From: DATJFH01 sp035495815
GTDB lineage: Bacteria; Acidobacteriota; Terriglobia; Bryobacterales; Bryobacteraceae
Assembly (NCBI GenBank): GCA_035495815.1
Contig: DATJFH010000083.1
Location: forward strand, 1-52,043
Direction of reading: 5' to 3'
Length of the DNA stretch: 52,043 nucleotides
How positions within the stretch are numbered: position 1 is the first letter of the stretch; each line of letters opens with the position of its first letter. Below are positions 1 to 10,000 of this stretch, piece by piece. The notes beneath the pieces were generated by a model. It ran no database searches and was not told the origin of the DNA. It saw nothing but the letters and a program-made list of their open reading frames with translations. Position numbers and translations under genes: made by a program.

Positions 1-1
1 G

Positions 2-523
2 TTCGGTAAAGGCGACATACACGGGCTCGGCGCGGCGACCGATACCGGCTACAGCTTCGCCAAGGCGAAGTTCAGCCCGCGCCTCGGATTTCGGGCCAAC
101 GTCACCAGCGGGGACAAAGACCGTATCGATCCCGATACCCAGACCTTCAGCGCGCTGTTTCCGGGAACCGCCTACGCGGGCAAAATCGGCCTGCTCGGCC
201 CGTCCAACCTGATCGATTTAACGCCCACCCTGAGACTGCGGCTGCACCGGCGGGTCTACTTTCTTCCGGAGGACAGCTTCTTCTGGCGGAATAGCCTGAA
301 CGACGGCATCTATGGGCCCACCGGACCGTTAACGCGCACCGGGAGCCTGAGCCGCGCGCGCTTTGTGGGCAACCAGCTCTCGCTGCCCGTCCAGCTGCAG
401 GTGGACCGTCACCTGACCTACACGATCTTCTACAGCCGCTTCTTTGCCGGACGCTTCCTGAAGGAAACGCCCCCGGGACGGTCGGTTACTTACATCAGCA
501 GCTTTCTCACCTACAAGTTTTGA
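2..523 (+). CDS. Alginate-export-domain outer membrane protein, C-terminal part
   Basis: The frame is open from the window edge to TGA at 521-523, giving 173 C-terminal residues of a longer protein. The text matches the end of the alginate export domain (PF13372-type beta-barrel): ANVTSGDKD, then QTFSALFPGTAYAGKIG, FFWRNSLNDGIYG, ARFVGNQLSLP, a DRHLTYTIFYSRFFAGRFL segment and a terminal aromatic (YKF), as expected of an outer membrane barrel that must be recognised for assembly. Family members form anion-selective channels, first described for alginate secretion, but many relatives in soil bacteria have unknown substrates. The N-terminus and promoter lie outside the window, so neighbours and substrate cannot be judged. 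Confidence 0.85.
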   Translation, partial: FGKGDIHGLGAATDTGYSFAKAKFSPRLGFRANVTSGDKDRIDPDTQTFSALFPGTAYAGKIGLLGPSNLIDLTPTLRLRLHRRVYFLPEDSFFWRNSLNDGIYGPTGPLTRTGSLSRARFVGNQLSLPVQLQVDRHLTYTIFYSRFFAGRFLKETPPGRSVTYISSFLTYKF

Positions 524-542
524 GTGGCTGCCGCAGCCGCGG

Positions 543-1823
543 TTACTCCGGACCGCGCAGGTGCAGCTCCATAAACTTCAGAAACTGGTCCCAGTCCGAA
601 GGTACCGTCCCGTGTTTCCCGGCGTGCATCAGATAGCCGAGAGTGTGGAAGAGGGGCTCGCCCGCGGCCGGCATCCGATCCGTCCCCAGGTCCTGTTTAC
701 CAAGCAGCCGGAAAACCGGCCCGGCGGCGACGGCGGCCAGAAACTCGCCCTTGGGATCGGACCAGCGGTCTTCGTCTCCCGTCTGTAGCAGCACCGGACG
801 GGGCGCGATCAGCGCCAGCAGCATGTGCGAATCCACCGGCAGCCGATCCACGTGATCGCCGAAATTCTTGTAATTGCCCGCGAACTGGTACCCGTAGTTG
901 GTATTCAGATGCTTGATCGTCTCGCCATAATAACGCCGGCTGAGCGACGCGCCCCCTTCGCCGGAACAACTCGCGATCACCAGGGCGAAGCGCGTGTCGC
1001 GCGCTCCTGCCCAGAGCACCGTCTTTCCGAGGCGCGAAACACCGAGAATGGCCACGCGTCCGGCGTCCACGCCCTTGTCTGTCTCCAGATAATCCATGGC
1101 GCGGCTCAGTCCCCACGCCCACGCGCCGATGGCGCCCCATTCGTCCGCCGCCGGTTCCGTCTGGCCGGGCTTCAGGTACAGCCCGCGAACTCCGTACGGC
1201 GCTCCGCCCGGAAAATCCGGCTCGATATCACCGTAGTAGACGGCAGCCACGCCAAACCCGGCCGCCAGAAACGGTTCGATCTTTATCTTTCCGAAGCTCC
1301 GCCCGCTGGAGGCCGGAACACGCTGCTTTTCGCGATTCCAGACCTCCCCCGGCTTGATGCCCGGATCGTCGATGCTGTTTGAATTGGCCGAAAAGTTCAG
1401 GCAGAGCAGCACCGGCGCCGGCTTCCGCGCCTGCGCCGGCAGGTACAGGACCATGTCCATTTTCGGCCCGTCCTGCTTGGCGGAGAAGCGGACCGTAACC
1501 TGCCGGCGGATGGCTTTTCCGCCGAAAGCCGGTGTTCCCTTGTCGAACACGTCGAACGTCATGTCGGCCGGCCTGCCCGGCGCGTGGCCGTGCATACTGT
1601 CCTCGAACATCCGCAGGATCTCCGGCCGGCGCTGCTTGTACCAGGCGCCGGCGTCTCGCACTGTCCCGCCGTTCGAAAGCGTGAGCGGATTCGGCAAGGT
1701 ATAGGTCCCTGCCCGAGCCTCGTCATAGTTGGCGGGAATGGCAGGAGGCTTGGCTGTCTGCCCGCGGATTGTAAACCCCGCATCGAGGAGCGCGAGAGTG
1801 AGGAGCAAGCCGCCGATTTTCAT
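543..1823 (-). CDS. CE15-type 4-O-methyl-glucuronoyl methylesterase, exported
   Basis: A 426-residue protein with a Sec signal peptide (hydrophobic residues 5-16) and an alpha/beta-hydrolase fold. The nucleophile motif GVSRLGK (Ser263), the acid in SCSGEGG (Glu289) and a C-terminal GKHG...DW motif (His404) match the catalytic triad layout of carbohydrate esterase family 15. CE15 enzymes cut the ester between glucuronic acid on xylan and lignin alcohols. It is convergent with the porin fragment (19 nt apart) and divergent from ftsY, so it is probably transcribed alone. Substrate is inferred from family only; relatives annotated as acetylxylan esterase are the main alternative. Confidence 0.85.
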   Translation of the reverse strand: MKIGGLLLTLALLDAGFTIRGQTAKPPAIPANYDEARAGTYTLPNPLTLSNGGTVRDAGAWYKQRRPEILRMFEDSMHGHAPGRPADMTFDVFDKGTPAFGGKAIRRQVTVRFSAKQDGPKMDMVLYLPAQARKPAPVLLCLNFSANSNSIDDPGIKPGEVWNREKQRVPASSGRSFGKIKIEPFLAAGFGVAAVYYGDIEPDFPGGAPYGVRGLYLKPGQTEPAADEWGAIGAWAWGLSRAMDYLETDKGVDAGRVAILGVSRLGKTVLWAGARDTRFALVIASCSGEGGASLSRRYYGETIKHLNTNYGYQFAGNYKNFGDHVDRLPVDSHMLLALIAPRPVLLQTGDEDRWSDPKGEFLAAVAAGPVFRLLGKQDLGTDRMPAAGEPLFHTLGYLMHAGKHGTVPSDWDQFLKFMELHLRGPE

Positions 1824-1883
1824 GCATCCATCCTATCTCCGCCGGATTTGATTTGTTCGTCTTTCTGTCCTCCGGCCGCCGGT

Positions 1884-1892
1884 TGCTACAAT
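1884..1892 (+). promoter_or_regulatory. Extended -10 promoter element of ftsY
   Basis: TGCTACAAT, a TG-n-TACAAT extended -10, ends 9 nt before the ftsY ATG. With the usual 6-7 nt to the start site, transcription would begin about 2-3 nt before the start codon, giving a nearly leaderless mRNA. No clear -35 is visible. Confidence 0.5.
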
Positions 1893-1901
1893 GAATCGAA
1901 A

Positions 1902-2852
1902 ATGATCCAAACCCTGTTTGGCTCCGTGGAACAGGAGCCGACCCTCCTCGAAAAATTGAAGAGCGGCGTCGCCAAGACGCGGGCGGGGCTGGTTTCCCGG
2001 CTCGAAGACACCCTGGCCGGGCGCAAGGAGATCGACGCCGACCTGCTCGATGAGCTGGAATACACGCTCATCTCCGCCGACATCGGCGTCCAGACCACGG
2101 CCGAAATCCTGGAGCGTATCCGGCAGCGCGTCGCCCGCAACCAGTTGGGGGACGCCGCCGAGCTGCGCGGGCTGATCCAGGAGCATCTGCTGGAAATACT
2201 CCAGGCGACCGAGCGGCCCCCGGCGCATGTCGGCGAGCCCCCAGCCGTGGTGATGGTGGTCGGCGTCAACGGGGCGGGGAAGACCACCACCATAGGCAAG
2301 CTGGCCCAGCGGTTCAAGGCCGAGGGCCGTTCCGTGCTGCTGTGCGCGGCCGACACCTTCCGCGCGGCCGCCATCGAGCAGCTCGAGATCTGGGGCGAGC
2401 GCACCGGCACGGACGTCATCCGCCAGAAACCCGGCGCGGACCCTAGCGCCGTCCTCTTCGACGCCCTGCAATCGGCGCGGTCGCGCAAAGTGGACTACGT
2501 CATCGCCGACACCGCCGGCCGGCTGCAGACCAAGGCCAACCTGATGGCGGAGCTGGAGAAGATGCAGCGCACCGCCTCGCGCGTGATCCCCGGGGCGCCG
2601 CACGAGGTGCTGTTGATCCTCGACGCTACAACCGGGCAGAACGGACTCGAGCAGGCGCGCAAGTTTACCGAGACTTCGGGCGTGACCGGCATCGTGCTCA
2701 CCAAGCTCGACGGCACGGCGAAGGGCGGCGTCGTGATCGCCATCGCGCGCGAATTGAATCTGCCCATCCGCTACGTCGGCATCGGGGAAAAGGTGGACGA
2801 CCTGCTTCCGTTCGACGCGGAAAAGTACATCCAGTCCATTTTCGAGCAATGA
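1902..2852 (+). CDS. ftsY: Signal recognition particle receptor FtsY
   Basis: A 316-residue SRP-family GTPase that docks the SRP-ribosome complex at the membrane. After an N-domain helix bundle (about 10-105) come the P-loop GVNGAGKTTT (121-130), DTFRAAAIEQL, the G3 motif DTAGRL and the G4 motif TKLDGTAKGG. The acidic A-domain of E. coli FtsY is absent, a common short form. I chose ATG 1902 because the frame is open upstream but upstream codons do not resemble FtsY and the -10 lies at 1884-1892. The stop overlaps the ribD start (ATGA), so ftsY, ribD and ribE are probably one operon. Confidence 0.97.
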   Translation: MIQTLFGSVEQEPTLLEKLKSGVAKTRAGLVSRLEDTLAGRKEIDADLLDELEYTLISADIGVQTTAEILERIRQRVARNQLGDAAELRGLIQEHLLEILQATERPPAHVGEPPAVVMVVGVNGAGKTTTIGKLAQRFKAEGRSVLLCAADTFRAAAIEQLEIWGERTGTDVIRQKPGADPSAVLFDALQSARSRKVDYVIADTAGRLQTKANLMAELEKMQRTASRVIPGAPHEVLLILDATTGQNGLEQARKFTETSGVTGIVLTKLDGTAKGGVVIAIARELNLPIRYVGIGEKVDDLLPFDAEKYIQSIFEQ

Positions 2853-3952
2853 ATACGGCGTACCTGCGCGAGGCCCTCGACCTGGCTCGCCAGGGCCGCG
2901 GCCAGACCAGCCCCAATCCGATGGTCGGGGCCGTGCTCGTCCGGGACGGCGAAGTCGTCGGCCGCGGGTTTCACACCTACTCCGGCATAAAGCACGCGGA
3001 AATACTCGCTTTGGAGCAAGCCGGCGCCCGCGCCCGCGGCGCTACTCTGTACATCAACCTCGAGCCCTGCTCGCACCACGGCCGTACGGGGCCCTGTGTG
3101 GCATCCCTGATCGCCGCCGGCGTCAGCGAGGTGGTGGCGGCCATGCAGGATCCGAATCCGCTCGTCTCCGGACGCGGCTTGCGGGAGCTCCGGGACGCCG
3201 GTATCGCGGTCCAGATCGCCCCGGATTTCACGGCGCAGGCGGAAAAGCTCAATGAAGCGTTTGTCCACTTCATGCGATCCGGCAGGCCGCTGGTGACGCT
3301 GAAGACTGCCCTCACTCTGGACGGAAAGATCGCCGCTCCCGACGACAATCGCGGTTGGATCACGAGTGAAGTGGCCCGCGCCCACGTGCAGCAGCTGCGG
3401 CACGCCGCCGACGCCATTCTCACGGGCATCGGAACCGTGCTGGCCGACGATTGCCTGCTTACCGATCGTACCGGCCTGCCCCGCGGCCGTCCGCTGCTGC
3501 GGCTGGCTGTCGATTCGCTGCTGCACATTCCGCCGCATTCGAAGATGGTCGAAAGCGCGCGCGGGGACCTCGTCATCGTGACCACGTCCGCAGCCACCGG
3601 GGAGCGCCGTAAGGCGCTCGAGTCCCGTGGCGCGCAGGTGCTGGTGTTCGACGGTCCCGGTGGCCGCACCGACCTTTGCTCGATCGTCGACTGGCTGGCG
3701 CGGGAGAAGTACCAGTCCTTGATGATCGAGGCCGGCAGCCGGGTCAACTGGGCCGCCCTCGACGCAGGCATAGTGGACAAAGTGTTCTTCTATTACGGCG
3801 CGAAGATCCTCGGTGGAACCCAATCCCTGCCCATGGCCGGTGGGCCGGGACGGCGCCGCCGCGCCGATGCCATCGAAGTTCGGGACCTGACCCTGCATAA
3901 CATCGCCAGGGACGAGTTCGCCGTGGAGGGCTATGTTCACCGGGATCGTTGA
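2849..3952 (+). CDS. ribD: Bifunctional riboflavin deaminase/reductase RibD
   Basis: A 367-residue enzyme for the second and third steps of riboflavin synthesis: deamination of the GTP-derived pyrimidine, then side-chain reduction. The N-terminal cytidine-deaminase-like domain carries HAE (49-51) and the zinc ligands in EPCSHHGRTGPC (Cys74, Cys83). The NADPH-dependent reductase domain follows, with LKTALTLDGKIA, GIGTVLADDCLLTDR and a late GGTQSLP segment. It overlaps ftsY by 4 nt and ribE by 20 nt, which indicates translational coupling. No FMN riboswitch is seen before it; expression seems tied to ftsY. Confidence 0.96.
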   Translation: MNTAYLREALDLARQGRGQTSPNPMVGAVLVRDGEVVGRGFHTYSGIKHAEILALEQAGARARGATLYINLEPCSHHGRTGPCVASLIAAGVSEVVAAMQDPNPLVSGRGLRELRDAGIAVQIAPDFTAQAEKLNEAFVHFMRSGRPLVTLKTALTLDGKIAAPDDNRGWITSEVARAHVQQLRHAADAILTGIGTVLADDCLLTDRTGLPRGRPLLRLAVDSLLHIPPHSKMVESARGDLVIVTTSAATGERRKALESRGAQVLVFDGPGGRTDLCSIVDWLAREKYQSLMIEAGSRVNWAALDAGIVDKVFFYYGAKILGGTQSLPMAGGPGRRRRADAIEVRDLTLHNIARDEFAVEGYVHRDR

Positions 3953-4559
3953 AGAGCTGGGTACCGTGCAACGGGCGGGTCCCCGGCTGCGGATCGAATG
4001 TCAATCGGTGCTCGCGGGCGCCGCCGCCGGCTCGAGCATTGCCGTGAATGGCGTCTGTCTCACCGCCGTCGGCCTGGACGCCTCCGGGTTCTCGGCGGAC
4101 CTGGCTCCGGAGACGCTGCGCCGCAGCAATTTGGGATATCTGCGACCCGGATCGAAAGTCAACCTCGAGCGGCCGCTGGCGCTGTCGGACCGCTTGAGCG
4201 GGCACCTGGTTCAGGGACACGTGGACGGCGTCGGCGAGCTCAGCTCGCTCGAAGCCCTCGGCGACGATAACTGGTGGATGGAGGTGAAGATTCCCTCCGA
4301 GCTGGACCGCTACCTGGTCTACAAGGGATCCATTGCCATCGACGGGATCAGCCTGACCATCGCCGCGCTGCGCGGTGACATCCTCGCGGTGACGATTATT
4401 CCGCACACGCGCCAGAATACCAACCTCGCCTCCCGGAAACCCGGCGACCTGCTCAACCTCGAATGCGACATGCTCGCCAAGCACGTCGAAAAGCTCCTCG
4501 CAAAGTTGGAAGTGAAACCGTCTCTGACAATTGAGAAACTGAAAGATCTGGGATATTAG
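3933..4559 (+). CDS. ribE: Riboflavin synthase alpha subunit
   Basis: A 208-residue cytosolic enzyme that dismutates two 6,7-dimethyl-8-ribityllumazine molecules into riboflavin. It begins with the family signature MFTGIVEELG and has two lumazine-binding repeats, shown by NGVCLTAV in the first half and DGISLTIA in the second, with GHLVQGHVDG between them. It starts inside ribD. The other riboflavin genes (ribH, ribBA) are not adjacent, so the pathway is split in this genome. Confidence 0.96.
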   Translation: MFTGIVEELGTVQRAGPRLRIECQSVLAGAAAGSSIAVNGVCLTAVGLDASGFSADLAPETLRRSNLGYLRPGSKVNLERPLALSDRLSGHLVQGHVDGVGELSSLEALGDDNWWMEVKIPSELDRYLVYKGSIAIDGISLTIAALRGDILAVTIIPHTRQNTNLASRKPGDLLNLECDMLAKHVEKLLAKLEVKPSLTIEKLKDLGY

Positions 4560-4574
4560 AGCGTAATTTCAGAA

Positions 4575-4595
4575 CCGGCGGCCCCATTCCGCCGG
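4575..4595 (+). terminator. Possible hairpin after ribE
   Basis: CCGGCGG (4575-4581) pairs with CCGCCGG (4589-4595) around a 7-nt loop, 16 nt after the ribE stop. There is no U-tract, so this is a weak terminator or only a stabilising 3' hairpin. Confidence 0.25.
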
Positions 4596-4621
4596 AACCG
4601 TCCTCACCCCTGCGCTGAATG

Positions 4622-4651
4622 TTGGATTGTTCCGCACCAAAACGCTATCTT
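4622..4651 (+). promoter_or_regulatory. Promoter of the ynbA-like gene
   Basis: TTGGAT (4622-4627), an 18-bp spacer and TATCTT (4646-4651) form a plausible sigma70-type promoter. The -10 ends 9 nt before ATG 4661, so the mRNA would be nearly leaderless. Confidence 0.5.
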
Positions 4652-4660
4652 AGCGGGAGT

Positions 4661-5275
4661 ATGGCAGCGCAGAATTCCATCCGTCGTCCGCTCAAATCCC
4701 GCAACACAGCCTGGGCGGCAGGACTGGCGCGCCGGCTGGCGAATGCGGGCGTTCGGCCAAACCAGATTTCTTTGGCCGGTTTCGCCGCCGCGGGCGCCGC
4801 CGCCCTCTGTCTGCTTCGTCCCTCCTACCTTGCCGCCGCGGCGCTCATCCAGCTGCGTCTGCTGTGCAACCTGATGGACGGAATGGTGGCCGTCGAGGGA
4901 GGGCTGCGGTCGAAGTCGGGCGAAATTTATAATGACCTGCCGGACCGCATCTCCGACGCGCTCATTCTGGTGGCGGCCGGGTATTCGATCTCCTGGCCCG
5001 TTCATGCGCGCGAGCTAGGCTGGACCGCCGCGCTGCTGGCCATCCTCACCGCCTACGTCCGCACTCTCGGCGCCGCCGCCGGACTGCCGCCGGATTTCGG
5101 AGGTCCGATGGCCAAGCCCCAGCGTATGGCCGTAATGACCGCCGCATGTCTTCTCAGCCTGTTCGATCCTCGCTCGATGGCGATGGCGCTCCTGATTGTC
5201 ATCGCCGGTTCATCCTGGACTGCCATACTCAGGGTCCGGCGGATTGTGCGTCAGTTGGAGGGCAGGCTTCCGTGA
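4661..5275 (+). CDS. CDP-alcohol phosphatidyltransferase family membrane protein (YnbA-like)
   Basis: A 204-residue polytopic membrane protein. The family motif D-x2-D-G-x2-A-R-xn-G-x3-D-x3-D is recognisable but altered: NLMDGMVAVEGG followed by SGEIYNDLPDRISD, so the first Asp is Asn, the Arg is Val, and one of the later Asp positions is Asn. Such changes, as far as I recall, also occur in the YnbA branch, so this may be a distinct subfamily rather than a dead enzyme. ATG 4661 is preferred over an upstream in-frame ATG because of the promoter. Its stop overlaps the next gene (GTGA), and that partner is YnbC-like, which supports the assignment. Substrate is unknown. Confidence 0.75.
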   Translation: MAAQNSIRRPLKSRNTAWAAGLARRLANAGVRPNQISLAGFAAAGAAALCLLRPSYLAAAALIQLRLLCNLMDGMVAVEGGLRSKSGEIYNDLPDRISDALILVAAGYSISWPVHARELGWTAALLAILTAYVRTLGAAAGLPPDFGGPMAKPQRMAVMTAACLLSLFDPRSMAMALLIVIAGSSWTAILRVRRIVRQLEGRLP

Positions 5276-7017
5276 CCGCCCAGTTCTTCACCACCTGGGA
5301 CGGCGAACAGCTCTTCTACCGCGCCTGGTTGCCGGACCAGCCGGCCGAAAAGGCGCTGGTTCTTTTTCATCGCGGGCATGAACATTCGGGCCGCTTCGAG
5401 GATACGGTACGCCGGCTTCAACTGGACGATTTCGCCATTTTCGCCTGGGACGCCAGAGGTCACGGCCGCTCCCCCGGCGAGCGCGGTTGGGCGGAGAGCT
5501 TCGCCTGCCTCGTACGCGACGCCGACTGCTTCGTCCGCCACGTAAGCCGCCGGCACGCGATCCCGTTCGAAAATGTAGCCGTGCTCGCGCACAGCATCGG
5601 AGCGGTGCTGGCCGCCGCCTGGGTCCACGATTACGGCCCTCCCATCCGGGCCATGGTTCTCGTTAGCCCCGCGTTTCGGGTGAAGCTGTACGTTCCCTTT
5701 GCGCTGTCGTTCCTGCGCCTGCAGCTCCGCTTCCGGAAGAAAGCGTTCGTCACCAGCTACGTGCGTCCGGGAATGCTGACGCACGATCCGGCGGAAGCCG
5801 AAAGCTACGCGCGCGATCCTCTGATCTCGCGCAACGTATCGGTGAACCTGCTGGTCGGGATGCACGACACGGCCACGCGTCTCATCGCGGACGCCGCCGC
5901 CATTCGCGTCCCGGCTCTGATGCTGTCGTCCGGACGCGATTACGTGGTAGCGCTGCCCGCCCAGCGGGAATTCTTCCGCCGCCTGGGCTCGCCGCTGAAG
6001 GCGGCGCGGGAATACGACGGGTTCTACCACAGCCTGTTGCATGAGCGGCAGCGCGCGCAGCCCATCGCCGAAGCGCGAGCGTTTCTGCTGCATGCTTTCC
6101 AGCAGCCCGTCCTCCCCGACGGCGCGCCGCGCAATCAGGCGGAATACGAACGGCTGTCGCGCCCCCTCCCTCGGTTCTCTCCCGCTCGCCTGGTATGGGG
6201 AGCGCAGCGCCTGTTTTTGAGGACGGTGGGAAAGCTCAGCCCGGGCATCCGAATCGGCTGGCAGTTCGGATTCGACTCGGGCGAGTCGTTGGATTACGTC
6301 TACCGCAACCGTGCGGACGGCCTGACGCCGATTGGACGCCTGATCGACCGCATCTACCTCGACAGCCCCGGATGGCGCGGAATCCGCCAGCGCCGGGCGC
6401 ACGTCGAGGCCGTGCTCCGCAAAGCCATGGACCAACTTCGATCCGAAGGCAGGCCCGTGCACATTCTGGATCCTGCGGCGGGCGGCGGACGTTACGTCCT
6501 CGAGACGCTCAGCCGTGTGAACGGCGGGCAGGCGACCGCGAACCTGCGGGATCTGTCCCAGTCGAACGTGGACGCAGCCGCCAGGCTGGCGCGCGAATTG
6601 GACCTGCCCGGTGTCACCGTCAGCCGGGGCGACGCCTTCGACCGGCGCTCCCTCGGCGCCATCGCGCCGCGGGCGACCATCGCCATTGTTTCCGGACTCT
6701 ACGAGCTGTTTCCCGATAACGTACGGGTGAGAGAATCGCTGCACGGCCTGGCCGACGCCCTGGAAGAGGGTGGATACCTGATTTACACCAATCAGCTTTG
6801 GCATCCGCAACTCGAGATGATCGCCCGCGTGCTGGTCAATCGCGACGGCCGGCCATGGGTAATGCGCTGCAGAGGTCAGGCCGAAATCGACACGATCGTC
6901 CGGCTGGCCGGCTTCGAGAAACTGGAGACGCTGCTCGATGACCGCGGCATCTTCAGCGTTTCCCTGGCTCGCCGAAGCCCGGTGAAGCGTCCGCGCGCCG
7001 TACGGCGGTATATTTAG
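5272..7017 (+). CDS. Bifunctional alpha/beta hydrolase / class I SAM methyltransferase (YnbC-like)
   Basis: A 581-residue two-domain protein. Residues 1-290 are a monoacylglycerol-lipase-like hydrolase: HRGHEHSGR, DARGHGRSPGERG, nucleophile elbow AHSIG (Ser108), acid in SSGRDYV and His in GFYHSLLHE. The C-terminal half is a Rossmann methyltransferase with the SAM motif ILDPAAGGGRYVLE. This architecture and length fit E. coli YnbC (about 585 residues), whose gene neighbours a CDP-alcohol transferase as here. The GTG start overlaps the previous stop, so the two are translated together. It probably acts on a lipid made or remodelled by the partner; chemistry unproven. It is convergent with the TonB receptor gene. 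Confidence 0.85.
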   Translation: MTAQFFTTWDGEQLFYRAWLPDQPAEKALVLFHRGHEHSGRFEDTVRRLQLDDFAIFAWDARGHGRSPGERGWAESFACLVRDADCFVRHVSRRHAIPFENVAVLAHSIGAVLAAAWVHDYGPPIRAMVLVSPAFRVKLYVPFALSFLRLQLRFRKKAFVTSYVRPGMLTHDPAEAESYARDPLISRNVSVNLLVGMHDTATRLIADAAAIRVPALMLSSGRDYVVALPAQREFFRRLGSPLKAAREYDGFYHSLLHERQRAQPIAEARAFLLHAFQQPVLPDGAPRNQAEYERLSRPLPRFSPARLVWGAQRLFLRTVGKLSPGIRIGWQFGFDSGESLDYVYRNRADGLTPIGRLIDRIYLDSPGWRGIRQRRAHVEAVLRKAMDQLRSEGRPVHILDPAAGGGRYVLETLSRVNGGQATANLRDLSQSNVDAAARLARELDLPGVTVSRGDAFDRRSLGAIAPRATIAIVSGLYELFPDNVRVRESLHGLADALEEGGYLIYTNQLWHPQLEMIARVLVNRDGRPWVMRCRGQAEIDTIVRLAGFEKLETLLDDRGIFSVSLARRSPVKRPRAVRRYI

Positions 7018-7046
7018 CCGGCCCCCGCGATCGCTTCGGCCCCACC

Positions 7047-10000
7047 CTAGAACAAGACCTTCAGCGCGAACTGAATCACACGCGCCCCGCTGGCGCTGGT
7101 AATGCGCCCGAGCCGCGACCCGGCGTTCACCGTCGTATTCGGATTCCCCAAACTAACGGCGTTCGTGACATTGAAGAACTCCGACCGGAACTGCAGCCGC
7201 AATCCCTCTCTTCCTGGCAGGGCGAAATTCTTGAACAGCCCGAGATTGGCGGCGCTGGCGCCGGGGCCGAGCAGCGCATTGCGCCCCACGTAGCCGTAGC
7301 TGCCCGCGCTCGGCTGGGCGAATGCCGCGGGATTGAACCATGCCAGGATCTGGTCGCCGCGTGAACGACCGTCCGGCAGCCGATGCTCGCCGATCACGTT
7401 CGGCCGCTGATTGCTGGTCCCGCTGAGAGCGATGTCGGCCCCGGTCAGCATGTTGAGCGGACGTCCCGAGCGCGCCGTCACCAGCCCGTTGACCTGCCAG
7501 CCGCCGGCCACTCCCCGCGCCACCGCGTTCCACGACTCCAGCCGCGGCAGATCCCAGATCCAGGAAAAAGACGCAATGTGCTTGGACTGGAAGTCCGCCG
7601 GCCCCCACTGCGTCCGCAGGTCGAATACATATGGCACGGCGGCTCCGATCGAGTTCGCCGATGCCATATCCAGGGCGCGGGAAAACGTGTACGCGCCCTG
7701 AACCGAGAAGCTGTGGCTGAAGCGCTTGTTCACTTCAACCTGTAGCGCATTGTAGGACGAGTTGGCGCGAGTCGAGGCGAGCGTGTTGGAGCCGAAACTG
7801 CGATCGATGCGCCGCGAGTCCAGGTTGCCCAGCGTGGCCCCGGGCGCGAACAACGCCGGATTGGAGGCGTACCCCATGATCAGCTTCCGGCCGATCTTTC
7901 CGACGTACCCGACTTGCACCACCAGGTCCCGCGCCACTTCCCGCTGCACGTTGAGGTTGACGTGCTGCACATAGGGCGTGCGCAGGCCGGGATCCGGATA
8001 GAAAATCTGCTGCAGCCCGGTGAATTGCGGGTCCTTCAGATTCACGCTGACCGGAATCGGCGCCTGCCCGCGGAGCGGATCGCTGAGACTGAACGGAGTC
8101 TGATAAGTAAACGTGTAGCGGAACGGCTGTCCGGTGTTCTGGATGATATCCGCTCCGATCTGTTCGAAGAAGACGCCATAAGCCCCGCGCACCGATGTGC
8201 GGCCGTCGGCGAACGGGCTCCAGGCGAATCCCACCCGGGGGGCGATATTGTTCTTGTCCGTCTGAATGAGCCCGCGCGGCACGCCCGGATCGCCGGGGTA
8301 CACCAGGCCCACCGGCGCGGATTTGACGAGCTGCGACTGCTGGCCCGGGTGCAAAGTGCCCCAGAAATCGTTCGGATGCACCCAGGGAAAGTTCAGCTCG
8401 TAACGGATGCCCAGGTTCAGCGTCAGCCGCGGATGGATGCGCCAGTCGTCCTGAAGATAGTAGTAGTTGTTCGTCTGCAGCCCCGCCTGCTCCAGCACCG
8501 GACTGGCGATCGTTGACGTTGCCGGCCTGCCGATGAGGAAGTCCGCAGCCGGGTCGCCGGTGAGCTGTCCGCTGAAAGTGAACACGCCCATCGTCTGGAA
8601 AAAGGAGCGGTTCAGGTATCGCAGCTTCAGGACCTCGAAGCCGCCTTTCAAGGTGTGCCTGCCGTGGGTCCAGTTGAGTGAATCGCCGAACTGGAACGCC
8701 TCGTTGACGATGGTGGCGTCCACCGACGATCCGTTACCCATGTCCACCCGGCCGGTAATGGCGACGTTCGGAGGAATCTTGGGGCCGAGGAGTGGAAAGA
8801 CGCCCCCCAGATCCGAGAGGTGGATCGGATTCAGGTTGGCGATCGAGGAAAGCACCCGGTTGAAGCTGATGCGCGCCTGGTTGAGCAGCGCCGGCGTGAC
8901 CGAAAAAGTGTCTCCGAGAGTGACGCTCTGAACCTTCGCCCGGCGGTCCAGCGGGAGGTAGGTGGGAACCTGCCCGGCCGAATCCCGCTCCTTGGCCAGG
9001 TTGTAGTTGTAACGCCCGTCAATGGTATGGCGGCCGACGTTGTAGTCCACCCGCAGCAGAAACTGGTCGTCGTTCTGCGGCGTGGGGAAGGTCGTGACCA
9101 GTTGTCCGTCGGCGCGATTGGGCAGAGGCATCAGGCTCGGGTTGATCAGATTGCGGGCCACCGTGTCGATGCGCGCGGCAGGGATCTGCCCTCCCGGAAA
9201 CGGTTGGCTCGTGAGAGGATCCCGGATGGCGGCGCGCGCCGTGGAGAAATCCCCCGACCGCTCTCGTTCCGTCAGGGGAAAAGCAGACGCGCCGAGTGAG
9301 GCGGGGCGCACGCGAAGGCCTTCGTAAGACCCGAAGACGAACAGCTTGTCCTTGCGGATTGGACCTCCGGCCGCGGCGCCGAACTGGTTCTGGATCAGTT
9401 GCGGCTTCTCGGAGGGAGCGAAGAAGTTGCGCGCGTTCAGTTTCTGGTTGCGCAGGAACTCCCAGGCGCTGCCGTGAATCTGGTTGGTTCCGGACTTGGT
9501 GACCACGTTGAAAATGGCGCCGGCGTTGCGTCCGTATTCCGCGCTGAAGCCGCTCGTAAGAACCTTCACCTCCTGCAGGGCGTCCGGCGGCGGAAAATTG
9601 AGGCCCGTGTTGCGGAAGACCGCGTTGAAGTGCTGGCCGTCGAACAGGAACAGATTCTGGTTGTTCCGCATCCCCGAGACGTTGACCGTGGGACCGCTCC
9701 GGTCGCCGGTGAATTCCTGCGGCGCGCTGATGCCGGCCACGCCCGGCAGCAACTCGGCCAGCGAGATGATGTTGCGTCCGTTGGTCGGCAGTTCCAGCAC
9801 CCGCCGGGAATCGATAAGCGTACCCACCTGCGATGACCGGCTGTCAACCAGCGCCGCCTCCGCCGTGACATTCACCGATTCCGAAACGCTGCCGACTTCG
9901 AGCGCCGCGTCCACACTCACGTTTTGATTGGAGGTGAGCGTCACCCCGTGCCGCGTGAACACTTTGAACCCTTTCCCTTCCACGCGCAGCGAATACGTGC

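Noticed and set aside
4560..4660. FMN riboswitch near the riboflavin genes
   Set aside because: The ACCGGCGG text near 4574 lies after ribE and none of the other conserved RFN helices are present; nothing riboswitch-like precedes ribD.
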